Source: CBDBGD01 sp965205235
GTDB lineage: Bacteria; Chloroflexota; Dehalococcoidia; Lucifugimonadales; UBA1127
Direction: 5' to 3'
DNA: 64,000 bases
Assembly (NCBI GenBank): GCA_965205235.1
Contig: CBDBGD010000007.1
Coordinates: forward strand, 558,001 to 622,000
Every line of letters starts with the position of its first letter. The stretch's first letter is position 1. Below, one piece after another: positions 34,030 through 43,050 of this stretch. The translations under genes were made by a program, and so were the position numbers. The notes below the pieces were generated by a model, which saw nothing but the letters and a program-made list of their open reading frames with translations, had not been told where the DNA came from and made no database searches.

Positions 34030-34539
34030 ATGTACAAGAAGAGTCGCATAACCAGCCTGAAGCATCGACGGAAGCAGCAGAAGCGCGCAGAGCAGCGCAA
34101 GACGGCCCGACGCCTGCTGGCCGGGGACATCACCCTGGCCCAGGCGGAGCGATTGGCGGGCGACGGTTTTCGGGGTGTCCTGAGGACCGCGGGCTACCTG
34201 GGCGAGCAGGACGGCCTGACGCTGACGCCTACACTGGCGTCGGCGGTGGCCCAGGCGGTATCGCCGGCAACGGCGGGCGTCGCCGCTCCCGCAGGCGCGA
34301 GCGCCGCAACCCGACGCCGCGCCGCGCGGCCCGCTGCCCCCGCCCGGCCGAGGCAGACCCGCGCGGCGGCCCGGCCCGCGGCAGAGGCGGCGTCCGAGAC
34401 ACCGGCCGCGGCGACGGAGACCGCAGAGGCTTCCGCCGCTGAGGGCGAGGCAACGGCCCCCAAGGCCAAGGCTCCTCGCAAGCCGGCAAGCCGCGCCGCC
34501 GCGGCAGACGCCGAGAAGGCGCCCGAGTCGGAGGAGTAG
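34030..34539 (+). CDS. Basic, Ala-rich low-complexity protein
   Basis: The function is not recognised. The 169-residue product has a very basic N-terminus (YKKSRITSLKHRRKQQKRAE), then a short folded-looking stretch (LLAGDITLAQAERLAGDGFR) up to about residue 75. After that comes a long disordered tail of A, P, R, K, T and E. It is reminiscent of small ribosome-associated or histone-like proteins, but it is not S20 or S21 as far as can be seen. It lies between rhodanese and a kinase, with GGAG before the ATG. Confidence 0.7.
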   Translation: MYKKSRITSLKHRRKQQKRAEQRKTARRLLAGDITLAQAERLAGDGFRGVLRTAGYLGEQDGLTLTPTLASAVAQAVSPATAGVAAPAGASAATRRRAARPAAPARPRQTRAAARPAAEAASETPAAATETAEASAAEGEATAPKAKAPRKPASRAAAADAEKAPESEE

Positions 34540-34546
34540 GGACAGC

Positions 34547-36184
34547 GTGGCACACCCTGCACTCGTCCAGGCCCTGCTCCGTCCCGGGGCGTATCCCGAT
34601 GAGGCGCGCTCCGCGCGTGTGGAGTTGGTGGAGACCCACGTCTCCTACCTGTTCCTCACGGGGTACTACGTCTACAAGGTGAAGAAGCCAGTGGACTACG
34701 GCTTCCTGGACTTCACCAGCCTGGACCGGCGGCGGCACTTCTGCCACCAGGAGGTGCTGCTGAACCGCCGCCTCTCCCCCGACGTCTACGTGGGCGTGGT
34801 GGAGGTGCGCCGCAACGGCGACTCCTACGCCGTGGAGGGGCCGGGCGAGACGGTGGAGTACGCCGTGCAGATGCGCCGGCTCCCCCGCTCCCAGGCCATG
34901 TCTGAGCTGCTGCGCCGACGAGCGCTGAAAGCGGCGCATATGCGCCTGCTGGCGGAGAAGGTCCACGGCTTCCACAAAGCCGCCGAGATGGGCCCGCACA
35001 TCACCGCCCTGGGCGGCCTCGACACCGTCAGGAACAACGTCCTTGAGAACTTCGCGCAGACGGAGCGGTACATAGAGCAGACGGTCTCACGGCGGGACTT
35101 CCGGCGGGCCAACGCGTACAGCCAGGCGTTCCTTGCAGAGCGGGAGGACCTCTTCACTCAGCGCGCCGAAGAAGGGCGCATCCGAGACGGCCACGGAGAC
35201 CTCCACTCTGCGCAGATCTTCCTCGACGACAACGACGTCGCAATCATCGACTGCATCGAGTTCAACGAGCGCTTCCGCTACGGCGACGTGGCGAGCGACC
35301 TGGCGTTTCTCGCCATGGACCTGGACTACTACCGGAGGGACGACCTGTCCCGGGCCCTCGTCGACGCCTACGTCGAGGCGTCCGGGGACCGGGGCATCGA
35401 GGAGTTGCTGGATTTTTACAAGTGTTACAGGGCCTGGGTGCGGGGGAAGGTCACCAGCTTCCGCCTGGACGACCCCTCCCTCTCGCCCCAGGCTAAGCGC
35501 AGCCTCGCAGACGAGGCCCGCCGCTACTTCCGGCTGGCCAGCCGCTACGCTCGACCGTCGGGCCCCGTGCTGCTGCTCACCGCAGGACTCGTGGGCACGG
35601 GGAAGAGCTCCCTGGCCCGGGACCTGGCCGGCCCCCTGGAGGCCGAGGTCCTCACGTCGGACGTGGTCCGCAAGGAGATGGCCGGCATTCCGGTCACGGA
35701 GCGGCAGTTCACGCCGTGGGGCACCGGCCTCTACACCGACGAGTCGATCGAGGACACGTACGCGGAGCTCCACCGGCGCGCCGAGGCGAGCCTGCAGCGC
35801 GGACGGCCTGTCGTGCTGGACGCCTCCTACCGCAAGCGCTCCTGGCGCGAGGCGGCCCTCGACATCGCTCGCAGGGCCGACGTCCCGGCCCTCGTCCTGG
35901 AGTGCGTCGCCCCGGAGGAGGATGTCAGGGCGCGCCTGGAGCGCCGCCTCCGACGACGCGGCGTCGCCAGTGACGGCCGGTGGGAGATCTACGCCCAGCA
36001 GAAGGCCTCCTACGAGCCGCTGACCGAGCTCTCAGCATCGGAGCATCTGACCATCGATACGGCGTCGCCGCGGTTCCAGACCAGCCTCCACGCGCTCACG
36101 CAGGTCTATCGCCTGCTGATGCACCGCGGGGAGGCACAGGTCGAGGAGGCCCCAGCGGGAGCAGCCGCCGGCGCTCGAGCCTGA
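34547..36184 (+). CDS. Fused aminoglycoside-phosphotransferase-like and P-loop kinase protein
   Basis: A 545-residue two-domain protein. The N-terminal half (to about residue 320) is a COG2187/APH-like kinase fold with GHGDLHSAQIFLDDNDVAII and DCIEFNERFRYGDVASDLAF, which hold the catalytic Asp and the metal ligand. The C-terminal half is a COG0645-type P-loop kinase with LLLTAGLVGTGKSSLARDLA (Walker A, about residue 345) and VVLDASYRKRSWREAA. Relatives are widespread but uncharacterised; the substrate is unknown. GTG start at 34547. It lies upstream of ahcY by 23 bases. Confidence 0.85.
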   Translation: MAHPALVQALLRPGAYPDEARSARVELVETHVSYLFLTGYYVYKVKKPVDYGFLDFTSLDRRRHFCHQEVLLNRRLSPDVYVGVVEVRRNGDSYAVEGPGETVEYAVQMRRLPRSQAMSELLRRRALKAAHMRLLAEKVHGFHKAAEMGPHITALGGLDTVRNNVLENFAQTERYIEQTVSRRDFRRANAYSQAFLAEREDLFTQRAEEGRIRDGHGDLHSAQIFLDDNDVAIIDCIEFNERFRYGDVASDLAFLAMDLDYYRRDDLSRALVDAYVEASGDRGIEELLDFYKCYRAWVRGKVTSFRLDDPSLSPQAKRSLADEARRYFRLASRYARPSGPVLLLTAGLVGTGKSSLARDLAGPLEAEVLTSDVVRKEMAGIPVTERQFTPWGTGLYTDESIEDTYAELHRRAEASLQRGRPVVLDASYRKRSWREAALDIARRADVPALVLECVAPEEDVRARLERRLRRRGVASDGRWEIYAQQKASYEPLTELSASEHLTIDTASPRFQTSLHALTQVYRLLMHRGEAQVEEAPAGAAAGARA

Positions 36185-36207
36185 CCATTCGGAAAGGGGT
36201 AACAGCC

Positions 36208-37479
36208 ATGTCGACACACACGGCCCACGGTGAGATCAAGGACCCCGCGCTGGCCTCGGAAGGCCTCCGCCGCATCGAGTGGGCCGCCCAGGAGATGCCG
36301 GTGCTGCGCCTGCTCCGAGAGCGCTTCGGCCGCGAGCGGCCCCTGGAGGGCCTGCGAATCTCCGCCTGCCTCCACGTCACCGCGGAGACCGCCAACCTTG
36401 CGCTGGTGCTCAAGGAGGGCGGAGCGCAGGTGGCGCTCTGCGGCAGCAACCCGCTGAGCACGCAGGACAACGTCGCAGCAGCCCTGGCGTCGGAGTTGGG
36501 CGTGCCCACCTTCGCAATCCGGGGCGAGGACACGGAGACCTACTACCGCCATATCCACCAGGCGCTGGACCAGCGGCCGCACATCACCATCGACGACGGC
36601 GCAGACCTGGTCAGCGCACTCCACCGCGACCGCCAGGAGCTGCTGCCGGGCGTCATCGGCGGGATCGAGGAGACGACGACCGGCGTGGTCCGCCTGCGCA
36701 GCATGGCCGAGCAGGGCCGGCTCCGCTACCCCATGGTCGCAGCCAACGACGCCGACACCAAGTACATGTTCGACAACCGCTACGGCTCAGGACAGAGCAC
36801 GCTGGACGGCATCACCCGGGCCACCAACGTCCTGTGGGCCGGCAAGCGAGTCGTCGTGATCGGCTACGGCTGGTGCGGGCGCGGCGTCGCCATGCGCGCT
36901 CGAGGCATGGGCTCCCACGTCATCGTGACGGAGGTGGACCCCATCAAGGCCCTGGAAGCGGTCATGGAAGGCCATGCGGTCATGCCCATGGCCGAGGCCG
37001 CCGGCATCGGAGACATCTTCGTCACCGTGACCGGCGACATCCACGTTATCGACACCGCGCACTTCGAGCAGATGAAGGACGGCGCCCTCATCGCCAACGC
37101 CGGCCACTTCGATGTGGAGATCAACATCCCGGCCCTGGAGGCCATGGCGGAGGCGAAGCGGACCGTTCGCCCCATGGTGGAGGAGTACACCCTGGAGAAC
37201 GGGCGGCGCATCAACCTGCTGGCCCAGGGGCGGCTGGTCAACCTGGCGGCGGCGGAGGGCCACCCCTCCAGCGTCATGGACATGAGCTTCGCCGGCCAGG
37301 CGCTGGGCTCGGCCTACCTGGCCCGCGAGGGTCGCGGGCTCCAGCCGGGCGTCTACCAGGTGCCCCAGGAGCTCGTCGAGGAGATTGGCGCGCTGAAGCT
37401 GGAGTCCCTGGGCATCGCCATCGACACGCTGACGGAAGAGCAGCGCAGGTACCTCTCCAGTTGGGAGGAGGGCACCTAA
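36208..37479 (+). CDS. ahcY: Adenosylhomocysteinase
   Basis: Hydrolyses S-adenosylhomocysteine to adenosine and homocysteine with bound NAD. The 423-residue product shows ISACLHVTAETANLALVLKE, GSNPLSTQDNVAAALA, TTTGVVRLRSMAEQG, the NAD-binding VVVIGYGWCGRGVAMRARGM and NAGHFDVEIN. It lacks the roughly 40-residue insert of the longer type and is typical of the short bacterial/archaeal form. ATG at 36208 has AAGGGG upstream. It is placed directly before metK. Confidence 0.95.
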   Translation: MSTHTAHGEIKDPALASEGLRRIEWAAQEMPVLRLLRERFGRERPLEGLRISACLHVTAETANLALVLKEGGAQVALCGSNPLSTQDNVAAALASELGVPTFAIRGEDTETYYRHIHQALDQRPHITIDDGADLVSALHRDRQELLPGVIGGIEETTTGVVRLRSMAEQGRLRYPMVAANDADTKYMFDNRYGSGQSTLDGITRATNVLWAGKRVVVIGYGWCGRGVAMRARGMGSHVIVTEVDPIKALEAVMEGHAVMPMAEAAGIGDIFVTVTGDIHVIDTAHFEQMKDGALIANAGHFDVEINIPALEAMAEAKRTVRPMVEEYTLENGRRINLLAQGRLVNLAAAEGHPSSVMDMSFAGQALGSAYLAREGRGLQPGVYQVPQELVEEIGALKLESLGIAIDTLTEEQRRYLSSWEEGT

Positions 37480-37519
37480 GGGCCCCGAGCATCCCCATTC
37501 GGCTCTAGGAGGCAGGACA

Positions 37520-38752
37520 ATGAGCATCAACAGCATGAGCTTCTACGAGTCCCCGAGCTATCTGTTCACCTCGGAGTCGGTGACGGAAGGCCACCCCGAC
37601 AAGGTGTGCGACCAGATCTCCGACGCGGTCCTGGACGCGCACCTGGCCCAGGACCCCTACGCCCGCGTCGCCTGCGAGGCGACCGCCACGCGGGGCCTGG
37701 TGTCCGTCATCGGGGAGATCACCTCCTCGGCGCAGGTGGACCTGGGCGTTCTCGTGCGCGACGTCCTGAAGGACATCGGCTACACCAAGGCGGAGTACGG
37801 CATCGGCCACGACACCTGCGGCGTCGCCATCTCCGTGCACAGGCAGTCCGAGGAGATCGCCCAGGCCGTGGGCGCGAACCAGGACGACCCGGCGACCCGC
37901 GGCGCGGGCGACCAGGGCATGATGGTTGGGTTCGCATGCGTGGAGGAGGTGGACGGCCACCGTCTGGACACCGAGCTCATGCCGCTCCCCATCCACCTGT
38001 CGCACAAGCTCTGCCGGCGCCTGGCCCTGGTCCGCCGGGAGGGGATCATTCCCTGGCTGCGTCCGGACGGCAAGTCGCAGGTGACGGTGGAGTACGCGTA
38101 CGGCAAGCCCAAGCGCATCCACACGCTCATCGTCAGCGCGCAGCACGAACCCAGCGTGAGCAAGGAGCAGATCCACCGGGACCTCCTGGAGCACGTCATT
38201 CGCCCGGTGGCGCCCGGCCTGCTCATGGACGACGACACCATCATCTACACCAACCCCTCCGGCAGCTTCGCCGTGGGCGGGCCCGACGGCGATGCGGGGC
38301 TGACCGGCCGCAAGATCCTGGTGGACACCTACGGCGGCACCGCACGACACGGCGGCGGCGCGTTCTCCGGCAAGGACCCCACCAAGGTGGACCGCTCCGG
38401 GGCGTATGCGGCCCGGTACGTGGCGAAGAACCTCGTGGCGGCGGGCCTGGCGACGCGGGCGGAGGTGCAGATCTCCTACGCCATCGGTGTGCCGGACCCC
38501 ATCTCCGTCTCCGTCGAGACCTTCGGCACGGCGACGGTCGACGGGCGGGTCATCGACGAGCTGGTGGCCAAGCACTTCGATCTGCGGCCGGGGGCCATCA
38601 TCCAGGACATGGGCCTGCGACGGCCCATATACCGCCCGACGGCAAGCTACGGCCACTTCGGGCGCGAGGACCTGGACCTGCCCTGGGAGCGCGTCGACAA
38701 GGCGGAACTCCTGTGGCAGGAGGCCATGGCCCAGACCTCGGCCGCGGACTAG
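37520..38752 (+). CDS. metK: S-adenosylmethionine synthetase
   Basis: Makes SAM from methionine and ATP. The 410-residue product has LFTSESVTEGHPDKVCDQIS, GAGDQGMMVGFA (canonical GAGDQGLMFGYA), GGPDGDAGLTGRKILVDTYG and GGGAFSGKDPTKVDRSGAY. The ribosome-binding site AGGAGG lies just upstream. Together with ahcY and the riboswitch-controlled mtnAP it forms a SAM-cycle block. Confidence 0.97.
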   Translation: MSINSMSFYESPSYLFTSESVTEGHPDKVCDQISDAVLDAHLAQDPYARVACEATATRGLVSVIGEITSSAQVDLGVLVRDVLKDIGYTKAEYGIGHDTCGVAISVHRQSEEIAQAVGANQDDPATRGAGDQGMMVGFACVEEVDGHRLDTELMPLPIHLSHKLCRRLALVRREGIIPWLRPDGKSQVTVEYAYGKPKRIHTLIVSAQHEPSVSKEQIHRDLLEHVIRPVAPGLLMDDDTIIYTNPSGSFAVGGPDGDAGLTGRKILVDTYGGTARHGGGAFSGKDPTKVDRSGAYAARYVAKNLVAAGLATRAEVQISYAIGVPDPISVSVETFGTATVDGRVIDELVAKHFDLRPGAIIQDMGLRRPIYRPTASYGHFGREDLDLPWERVDKAELLWQEAMAQTSAAD

Positions 38753-38782
38753 GCCGCAGCCGGCCCGACGGGGGCGGACGAC

Positions 38783-40213
38783 GTGGACACGGCGGCAATC
38801 AAGTTCGGCACGGACGGCTGGCGGGCCCTCGTCGCCGAGGACTTCACCTTCGACAACGTCCGGGCCTGCGCCCAGGGCGTGGCCTCGTACCACATCGACA
38901 GTGGGCTGGCGGACCGGCCCGTGGTCGTCGGCTACGACACCCGCTTCGCATCGGAGGAGTTCGCCGCGGCCGTCGCGGAGGTCCTGGCCGGCAACGGTCT
39001 TCCGGTGGTCCTCTGCGATCGTGCGGCGCCCACTCCCGTGGTCAGCTGGAACATCATCCGGCATCAAGCCGCGGGCGGCGTGATGATCACCGCCAGCCAC
39101 AACCCCGCTCTCTGGAACGGCGTCAAGTACCGCACGCACTACGGCGGCAGCGCCGCGCCGGAGCTGCTGCAGGCGATCGAGGGCCGTGTGAGGCGACTGC
39201 GCCACCCCGGTGAGGTACGGCGCATGCCCCTCGACGAGGCCCGCGAGAAGGGCATCGTCCGCGAGGTCGCCCCTGCGGACTCCTACCTGGAGCACCTGCG
39301 TCAGACCGTTGACCTCACCGCACTCAGGGACGCCGGGCTCACCATCGTCGTCGACGCCATGCACGGCGCCGGCACGGGCTACCTGCAAAGCATCCTCGAA
39401 GGCGGACGGACGCGGCTGACGGAGCTGCGGAGCGAGCGGAACCCCGCGTTCCCCGGCATGCACAACCCGGAGCCCATCGCACGAAACCTGGATCTCCTCG
39501 CGCAGACCGTGGCGTCGACCGGCGCCCACGGCGGCCTCGCCCTCGACGGCGACGCGGACCGCCTCGGCGTCGTCGACGAGCGCGGGGAGTACGTGTCGGC
39601 TCTTCACGTGTACGCGCTCCTGGCCTATTACCTCCTGGAGGTCCGAGGCCGGCGGGGCCCCATCGTCAAGTCCGTGACCGTGGGCAACATGCCCTGGGGA
39701 CTGGGGAAGCGCTACGGCGTGCCCGTCCACGAGACGGGCGTGGGGTTCAAGCACATCGCGCCGCTCATGGTCGAGCAGGACGCCCTGCTGGGGGGTGAGG
39801 AGAGCGGCGGCTACGCCTTTCGCGGGCACCTGCCGGAGCGGGACGGGGTCTTCAGCGGCCTGCTGCTCCTGGACCTCATGGCGAGGACCGGCAAACGGCC
39901 CTCCGAGCTTATCGAGGAGCTGCACCGGTTGGTCGGCCCGCACCACTACGACCGCATCGACGTGCCCTTCGACGCGGCCCGGCGAGCGGAGGTAGAGGCC
40001 CGGGTCGCCGCGGCGCAGCCCGCGGAGATCGGCGGCCTGCCGGTGACCGGACGGGACGCCCTGGACGGCGCACGGTTTCACCTGGAGGGGGGCGCCTGGG
40101 CCCTCGTCCGCTTCTCCGGCACCGAGCCGCTGCTGCGCCTCTACGCAGAGGCGGAGAGCCCGGAACGTGTGCGGCGCGTCCTGGAGGCCACCCGTGCGCT
40201 GGCGGGCGTCTAG
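38783..40213 (+). CDS. Phosphoglucomutase/phosphomannomutase family protein
   Basis: An alpha-D-phosphohexomutase of 476 residues. The four family loops are present: active-site Ser in MITASHNPALWNGVKY, metal-binding LDGDADRLGVV, sugar-binding GGEESGGYAFRG and phosphate-binding RFSGTEPLLRLYAEAE. It could act on glucose, mannose or glucosamine phosphates; the sequence does not decide. The GTG start at 38783 follows metK by 30 bases. Confidence 0.93.
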   Translation: MDTAAIKFGTDGWRALVAEDFTFDNVRACAQGVASYHIDSGLADRPVVVGYDTRFASEEFAAAVAEVLAGNGLPVVLCDRAAPTPVVSWNIIRHQAAGGVMITASHNPALWNGVKYRTHYGGSAAPELLQAIEGRVRRLRHPGEVRRMPLDEAREKGIVREVAPADSYLEHLRQTVDLTALRDAGLTIVVDAMHGAGTGYLQSILEGGRTRLTELRSERNPAFPGMHNPEPIARNLDLLAQTVASTGAHGGLALDGDADRLGVVDERGEYVSALHVYALLAYYLLEVRGRRGPIVKSVTVGNMPWGLGKRYGVPVHETGVGFKHIAPLMVEQDALLGGEESGGYAFRGHLPERDGVFSGLLLLDLMARTGKRPSELIEELHRLVGPHHYDRIDVPFDAARRAEVEARVAAAQPAEIGGLPVTGRDALDGARFHLEGGAWALVRFSGTEPLLRLYAEAESPERVRRVLEATRALAGV

Positions 40214-40296
40214 CCCGCTCGGTTGCGTTCCCTCACTCAGGCTGCGACAATTGAGCGGGGAACGGGCGGCGTGAACGCAGACAAGGTGGGTGGAGC

Positions 40297-40506
40297 ATGG
40301 GTTTCTTGAGAGGAATCGGGCTTCCGGAGCTCCTGATCATTCTGGTCATCGTGCTTCTGCTCTTCGGGTCGACTCGGCTGCCGCGGCTGGCGGGGTCCAT
40401 GGGCAAGGCCGTGCGGGAGTTCCGCAAGGGCACGGCCGAGGCGGACAAGGCCTCCCGAAGCACCGCAAAGCGCTCCCGGCCCAAGGCTACGCCCCCGTCC
40501 CAGTAA
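40297..40506 (+). CDS. tatA: Sec-independent protein translocase TatA
   Basis: The pore-forming Tat component for export of folded proteins. The 69-residue product has one N-terminal membrane helix (ELLIILVIVLLLFGSTRLPR) with the conserved glutamate before it. The amphipathic helix LAGSMGKAVREFRKG follows, then a basic tail. No tatC is in the window. It overlaps the convergent PAP2 gene by 20 bases. Confidence 0.93.
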   Translation: MGFLRGIGLPELLIILVIVLLLFGSTRLPRLAGSMGKAVREFRKGTAEADKASRSTAKRSRPKATPPSQ

Positions 40507-41323
40507 CCCTCCCCTCGTCCGGCAGCCGGACGGTTGGGCCGTCGGGCGAGGGCCGCGAGCCTCGGAGACGGGCGCCCAGCCGGCCCACCACGTGCAGTCG
40601 GCCTCCGTAGCGTCGAAGGACCTCGTACGTCAGGAACGAGGCCAGGATCAGCGCCCCCCCTGCGATGGCGTCGACGATGTAGTGGTTCGCGGTCACGGTG
40701 ATGGCGAAGAAGGTGAGGGTGGGGTAGACCACCCCCGCAACGCGCAGCAGCGGCTTCCCCGTTCGGAAATAGAGGATGCCGAACATGATGGTCCAGGAGA
40801 AGTGCAGGCTGGGCATTGCGGCAAAGACGTTGTAGAAGGCCTGGAAGTCCCGGCTGCTGTAGCCCTGCGGCCCGAAGACGTGGATGCTGTCGACGAAGTA
40901 GCCGGTTATCATCCGCGGCGGCGCCAGGGGGAACAGCACGAACATCAGCAGGGCAACGGCGAAGCTGATCAGGATGACGCTGCGGTAGTAGACGTACATG
41001 TCGTAGTCGGTGCGGTAGACGATGATGGCCGTGAGGGCGGCCACGGGCAGGAAGGTGAGGATATAGGCCCAGTTGAAGAAGATGATCAGCCAGTGCCCGG
41101 TGGCTATCACCCACTCCTGCCAGCCAGGCTCCCAGAAGAAGCCCAGAGTCCTCTCCAGGTCGATGACCCGGAACGAGTTGGCCATCGCGACCACGTCGAT
41201 GTCGGAGAGGAGATACTTGCGGGCGAACATGTAGAGGAAGTAGGCTCCAACCACCAGGGTGATCTCCCTGACGTGGCGGGGCCAGGAGCCGCCGCGCTTG
41301 CTCCGCAGAAGGTCTGACAGCAT
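40487..41323 (-). CDS. PAP2-superfamily membrane protein (Aur1-like)
   Basis: A multi-pass membrane protein of 278 residues with about six helices. PAP2 phosphatase motifs are visible in the C-terminal half: AAMPSLHFSWTIMFGILYF (SLH motif) and ITVTANHYIVDAIAGGALI (the second His with Asp). Proteins of this group act on lipid phosphates or transfer phospho-head groups. ATG at 41323 is taken. It has no ribosome-binding site, but a TAAAAT box lies close upstream and would give a very short leader. A TTG 14 codons earlier is possible. Confidence 0.82.
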   Translation of the reverse strand: MLSDLLRSKRGGSWPRHVREITLVVGAYFLYMFARKYLLSDIDVVAMANSFRVIDLERTLGFFWEPGWQEWVIATGHWLIIFFNWAYILTFLPVAALTAIIVYRTDYDMYVYYRSVILISFAVALLMFVLFPLAPPRMITGYFVDSIHVFGPQGYSSRDFQAFYNVFAAMPSLHFSWTIMFGILYFRTGKPLLRVAGVVYPTLTFFAITVTANHYIVDAIAGGALILASFLTYEVLRRYGGRLHVVGRLGARLRGSRPSPDGPTVRLPDEGRVTGTGA

Positions 41324-41427
41324 GATTATGGGCGCGGATTTTAGCAGACAACAGTAGCTGTGCAAAGCTGATTCCGGGCGTGGGCAGCGGGACTTCCATG
41401 CGCCCGGAGAGCCGGCAGGGAGTGACG

Positions 41428-42333
41428 ATGACCGAGGACTACGGCCTGCCCCTCGTCGAGGCTGCCCGGCGCACGGGCGTGACCGTCGTGCCGGGGGGCG
41501 AGCCCCAGGATCGGGAGGTGGAGGCCAACGGCCTGCGCCTGCACTACCTGGACTGGGGCGGCGACGGGCTGCCGCTGCTGCTCTGCATCCACGGCTACGC
41601 CCAGAACGCGCACTCGTGGGACTTCACGGCGCTGGCCCTGCGGGACCGCTACCGCGTGCTGGCCCTGGACCTCCGCGGACACGGCGACTCGCAATGGGCG
41701 CCCGACGGCGACTACACCCAGCCGGGCTACCTGGCCGACCTGGAGCCGTTCATCGACGCGGTGGCGGCGGGCCCGCTGGTCGTCGTCGGGCTGTCGCTGG
41801 GCGGGTCGCTGGCCTACTCCTACGCCGCGAGGCGCCCGGACCGGGTGCGGACCCTGGTGGTCGTCGACACGGGGCCGGAGACCACGGGCCCGGGCAGGGG
41901 CCGCATCCGGCGCTTCGTGAGGCAGCCGGACGTGCTGGACTCCTTCGAGGCGTTCGTGGCCAGGACGCGGCGCTACAACTCGCGGCGGCCCGAGTGGCAG
42001 GTGCGAGGGAGCCTCCGACACAACCTGCGCCGGCTGCCGGACGGTCGCTGGACGTGGAAGTACGACCCGGTGCTGCGCAGCCGCCGACGGCCGGGACCGC
42101 AGCAGGACCCTGCCGCGCGGTGGGCGCTGTGGTCGCAGGTGCGCTGCCCCACGCTGCTGGTGCGAGGCGCATCGAGCGACCTGCTGGACGCGGGGGTGGC
42201 GCAGCGGATGGCGGACTCGCTGCCGAACGTGCGGCTGGTGGAGGTGCCTAACGCAGGGCACCTGGTGCCGGGCGACAACCCCGTGGGCTTCGAGCAGGTC
42301 CTGACGGCCTTCCTCCGGGAGCAGGAGGCGTAG
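41428..42333 (+). CDS. Alpha/beta hydrolase
   Basis: A 301-residue alpha/beta-fold hydrolase. The oxyanion region CIHGYAQNAHSWDFTAL, LDLRGHGDSQWAPDG, the nucleophile elbow VVGLSLGGSLAYSYA, an acid in VRGASSDLLDAG and the catalytic His in VPNAGHLVPGDNP are all present. The substrate is unknown. ATG at 41428 has GGGAG seven bases upstream. Confidence 0.88.
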   Translation: MTEDYGLPLVEAARRTGVTVVPGGEPQDREVEANGLRLHYLDWGGDGLPLLLCIHGYAQNAHSWDFTALALRDRYRVLALDLRGHGDSQWAPDGDYTQPGYLADLEPFIDAVAAGPLVVVGLSLGGSLAYSYAARRPDRVRTLVVVDTGPETTGPGRGRIRRFVRQPDVLDSFEAFVARTRRYNSRRPEWQVRGSLRHNLRRLPDGRWTWKYDPVLRSRRRPGPQQDPAARWALWSQVRCPTLLVRGASSDLLDAGVAQRMADSLPNVRLVEVPNAGHLVPGDNPVGFEQVLTAFLREQEA

Positions 42334-42357
42334 GCGGGTTAGCCGGCAAGGAGCATC

Positions 42358-43050
42358 GTGCTTGACTTCGACAGTTTCGAGTGGGTGAGCTTCGACTGCT
42401 ACGGCACCCTGGTCGATTGGGAGACGGGCATCGCCGCAGCCATCGGCCAGGTGTTGGACGCCCATGGCATGGGCCGGTCACGGGCCGAGATTCTCGCTCT
42501 CTACGCGGACATCGAGCCGGGGGTGGAGGCCACGCAGCCCTTCCTCAGGTACCGCGAGGTCTTGCGAGGAGTGATGGAGGCCGTCGGCGCCAGGCTGGGC
42601 TTCCAGTGCACCGAGCCGGAGCTGGACTGCCTCAACGACACCCTGCCCGGCTGGCCGGTCTTCCCCGAGGTGGTGGACGCCCTCCGCACGTTGAAGACGC
42701 GCTACAAGCTCGCGATCATCTCCAACGTGGACGACGACCTGTTCGCCGGAACGGCCCGCGCCCTGGGGGTCGAGTTCGATGCGGTTGTCACGTCGGAGCA
42801 GGTTGGGAGCTACAAGCCGGACCTGCGCAGCTTCGAGGCCACCTCCGCCCGCACGGGCGTCAGCCGGGAGGCGTGGCTGCACGTCGCCGAGAGCCTCTAC
42901 CACGACATAGGGCCGGCCAACCGCGTTGGCGTGGCGAGCGTATGGGTGGACCGGGCGGGGAGCGGCGGAGCGACTCGGCGCACGGACGCAGTCCCCGACC
43001 TCGTCGTCCCCGACCTCGCCGCACTCGCCCGCATGGCCCGTCCGACCTGA
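42358..43050 (+). CDS. Type II haloacid dehalogenase-like hydrolase
   Basis: A 230-residue HAD hydrolase resembling L-2-haloacid dehalogenases. It has VSFDCYGTLVDWETGI with the nucleophile Asp, IISNVDDDLFAG, SYKPDLRSFEATSA and VAESLYHDIGPANRVG. True dehalogenase activity cannot be told from phosphatase activity by these motifs alone. The GTG start at 42358 has AAGGAG close upstream. It follows the alpha/beta hydrolase by 24 bases. Confidence 0.87.
   Translation: MLDFDSFEWVSFDCYGTLVDWETGIAAAIGQVLDAHGMGRSRAEILALYADIEPGVEATQPFLRYREVLRGVMEAVGARLGFQCTEPELDCLNDTLPGWPVFPEVVDALRTLKTRYKLAIISNVDDDLFAGTARALGVEFDAVVTSEQVGSYKPDLRSFEATSARTGVSREAWLHVAESLYHDIGPANRVGVASVWVDRAGSGGATRRTDAVPDLVVPDLAALARMARPT

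Noticed and set aside
34030..34539. Assignment of the basic protein as ribosomal protein S20 or S21
   Set aside because: Apart from basic composition, the characteristic S20 helices and S21 N-terminal motif are not seen.
37505..40081. An open frame of over 850 codons antisense to metK and the phosphohexomutase
   Set aside because: It mirrors two genes with intact family motifs and reads as His/Arg/Gly-rich shadow sequence typical of GC-rich DNA.
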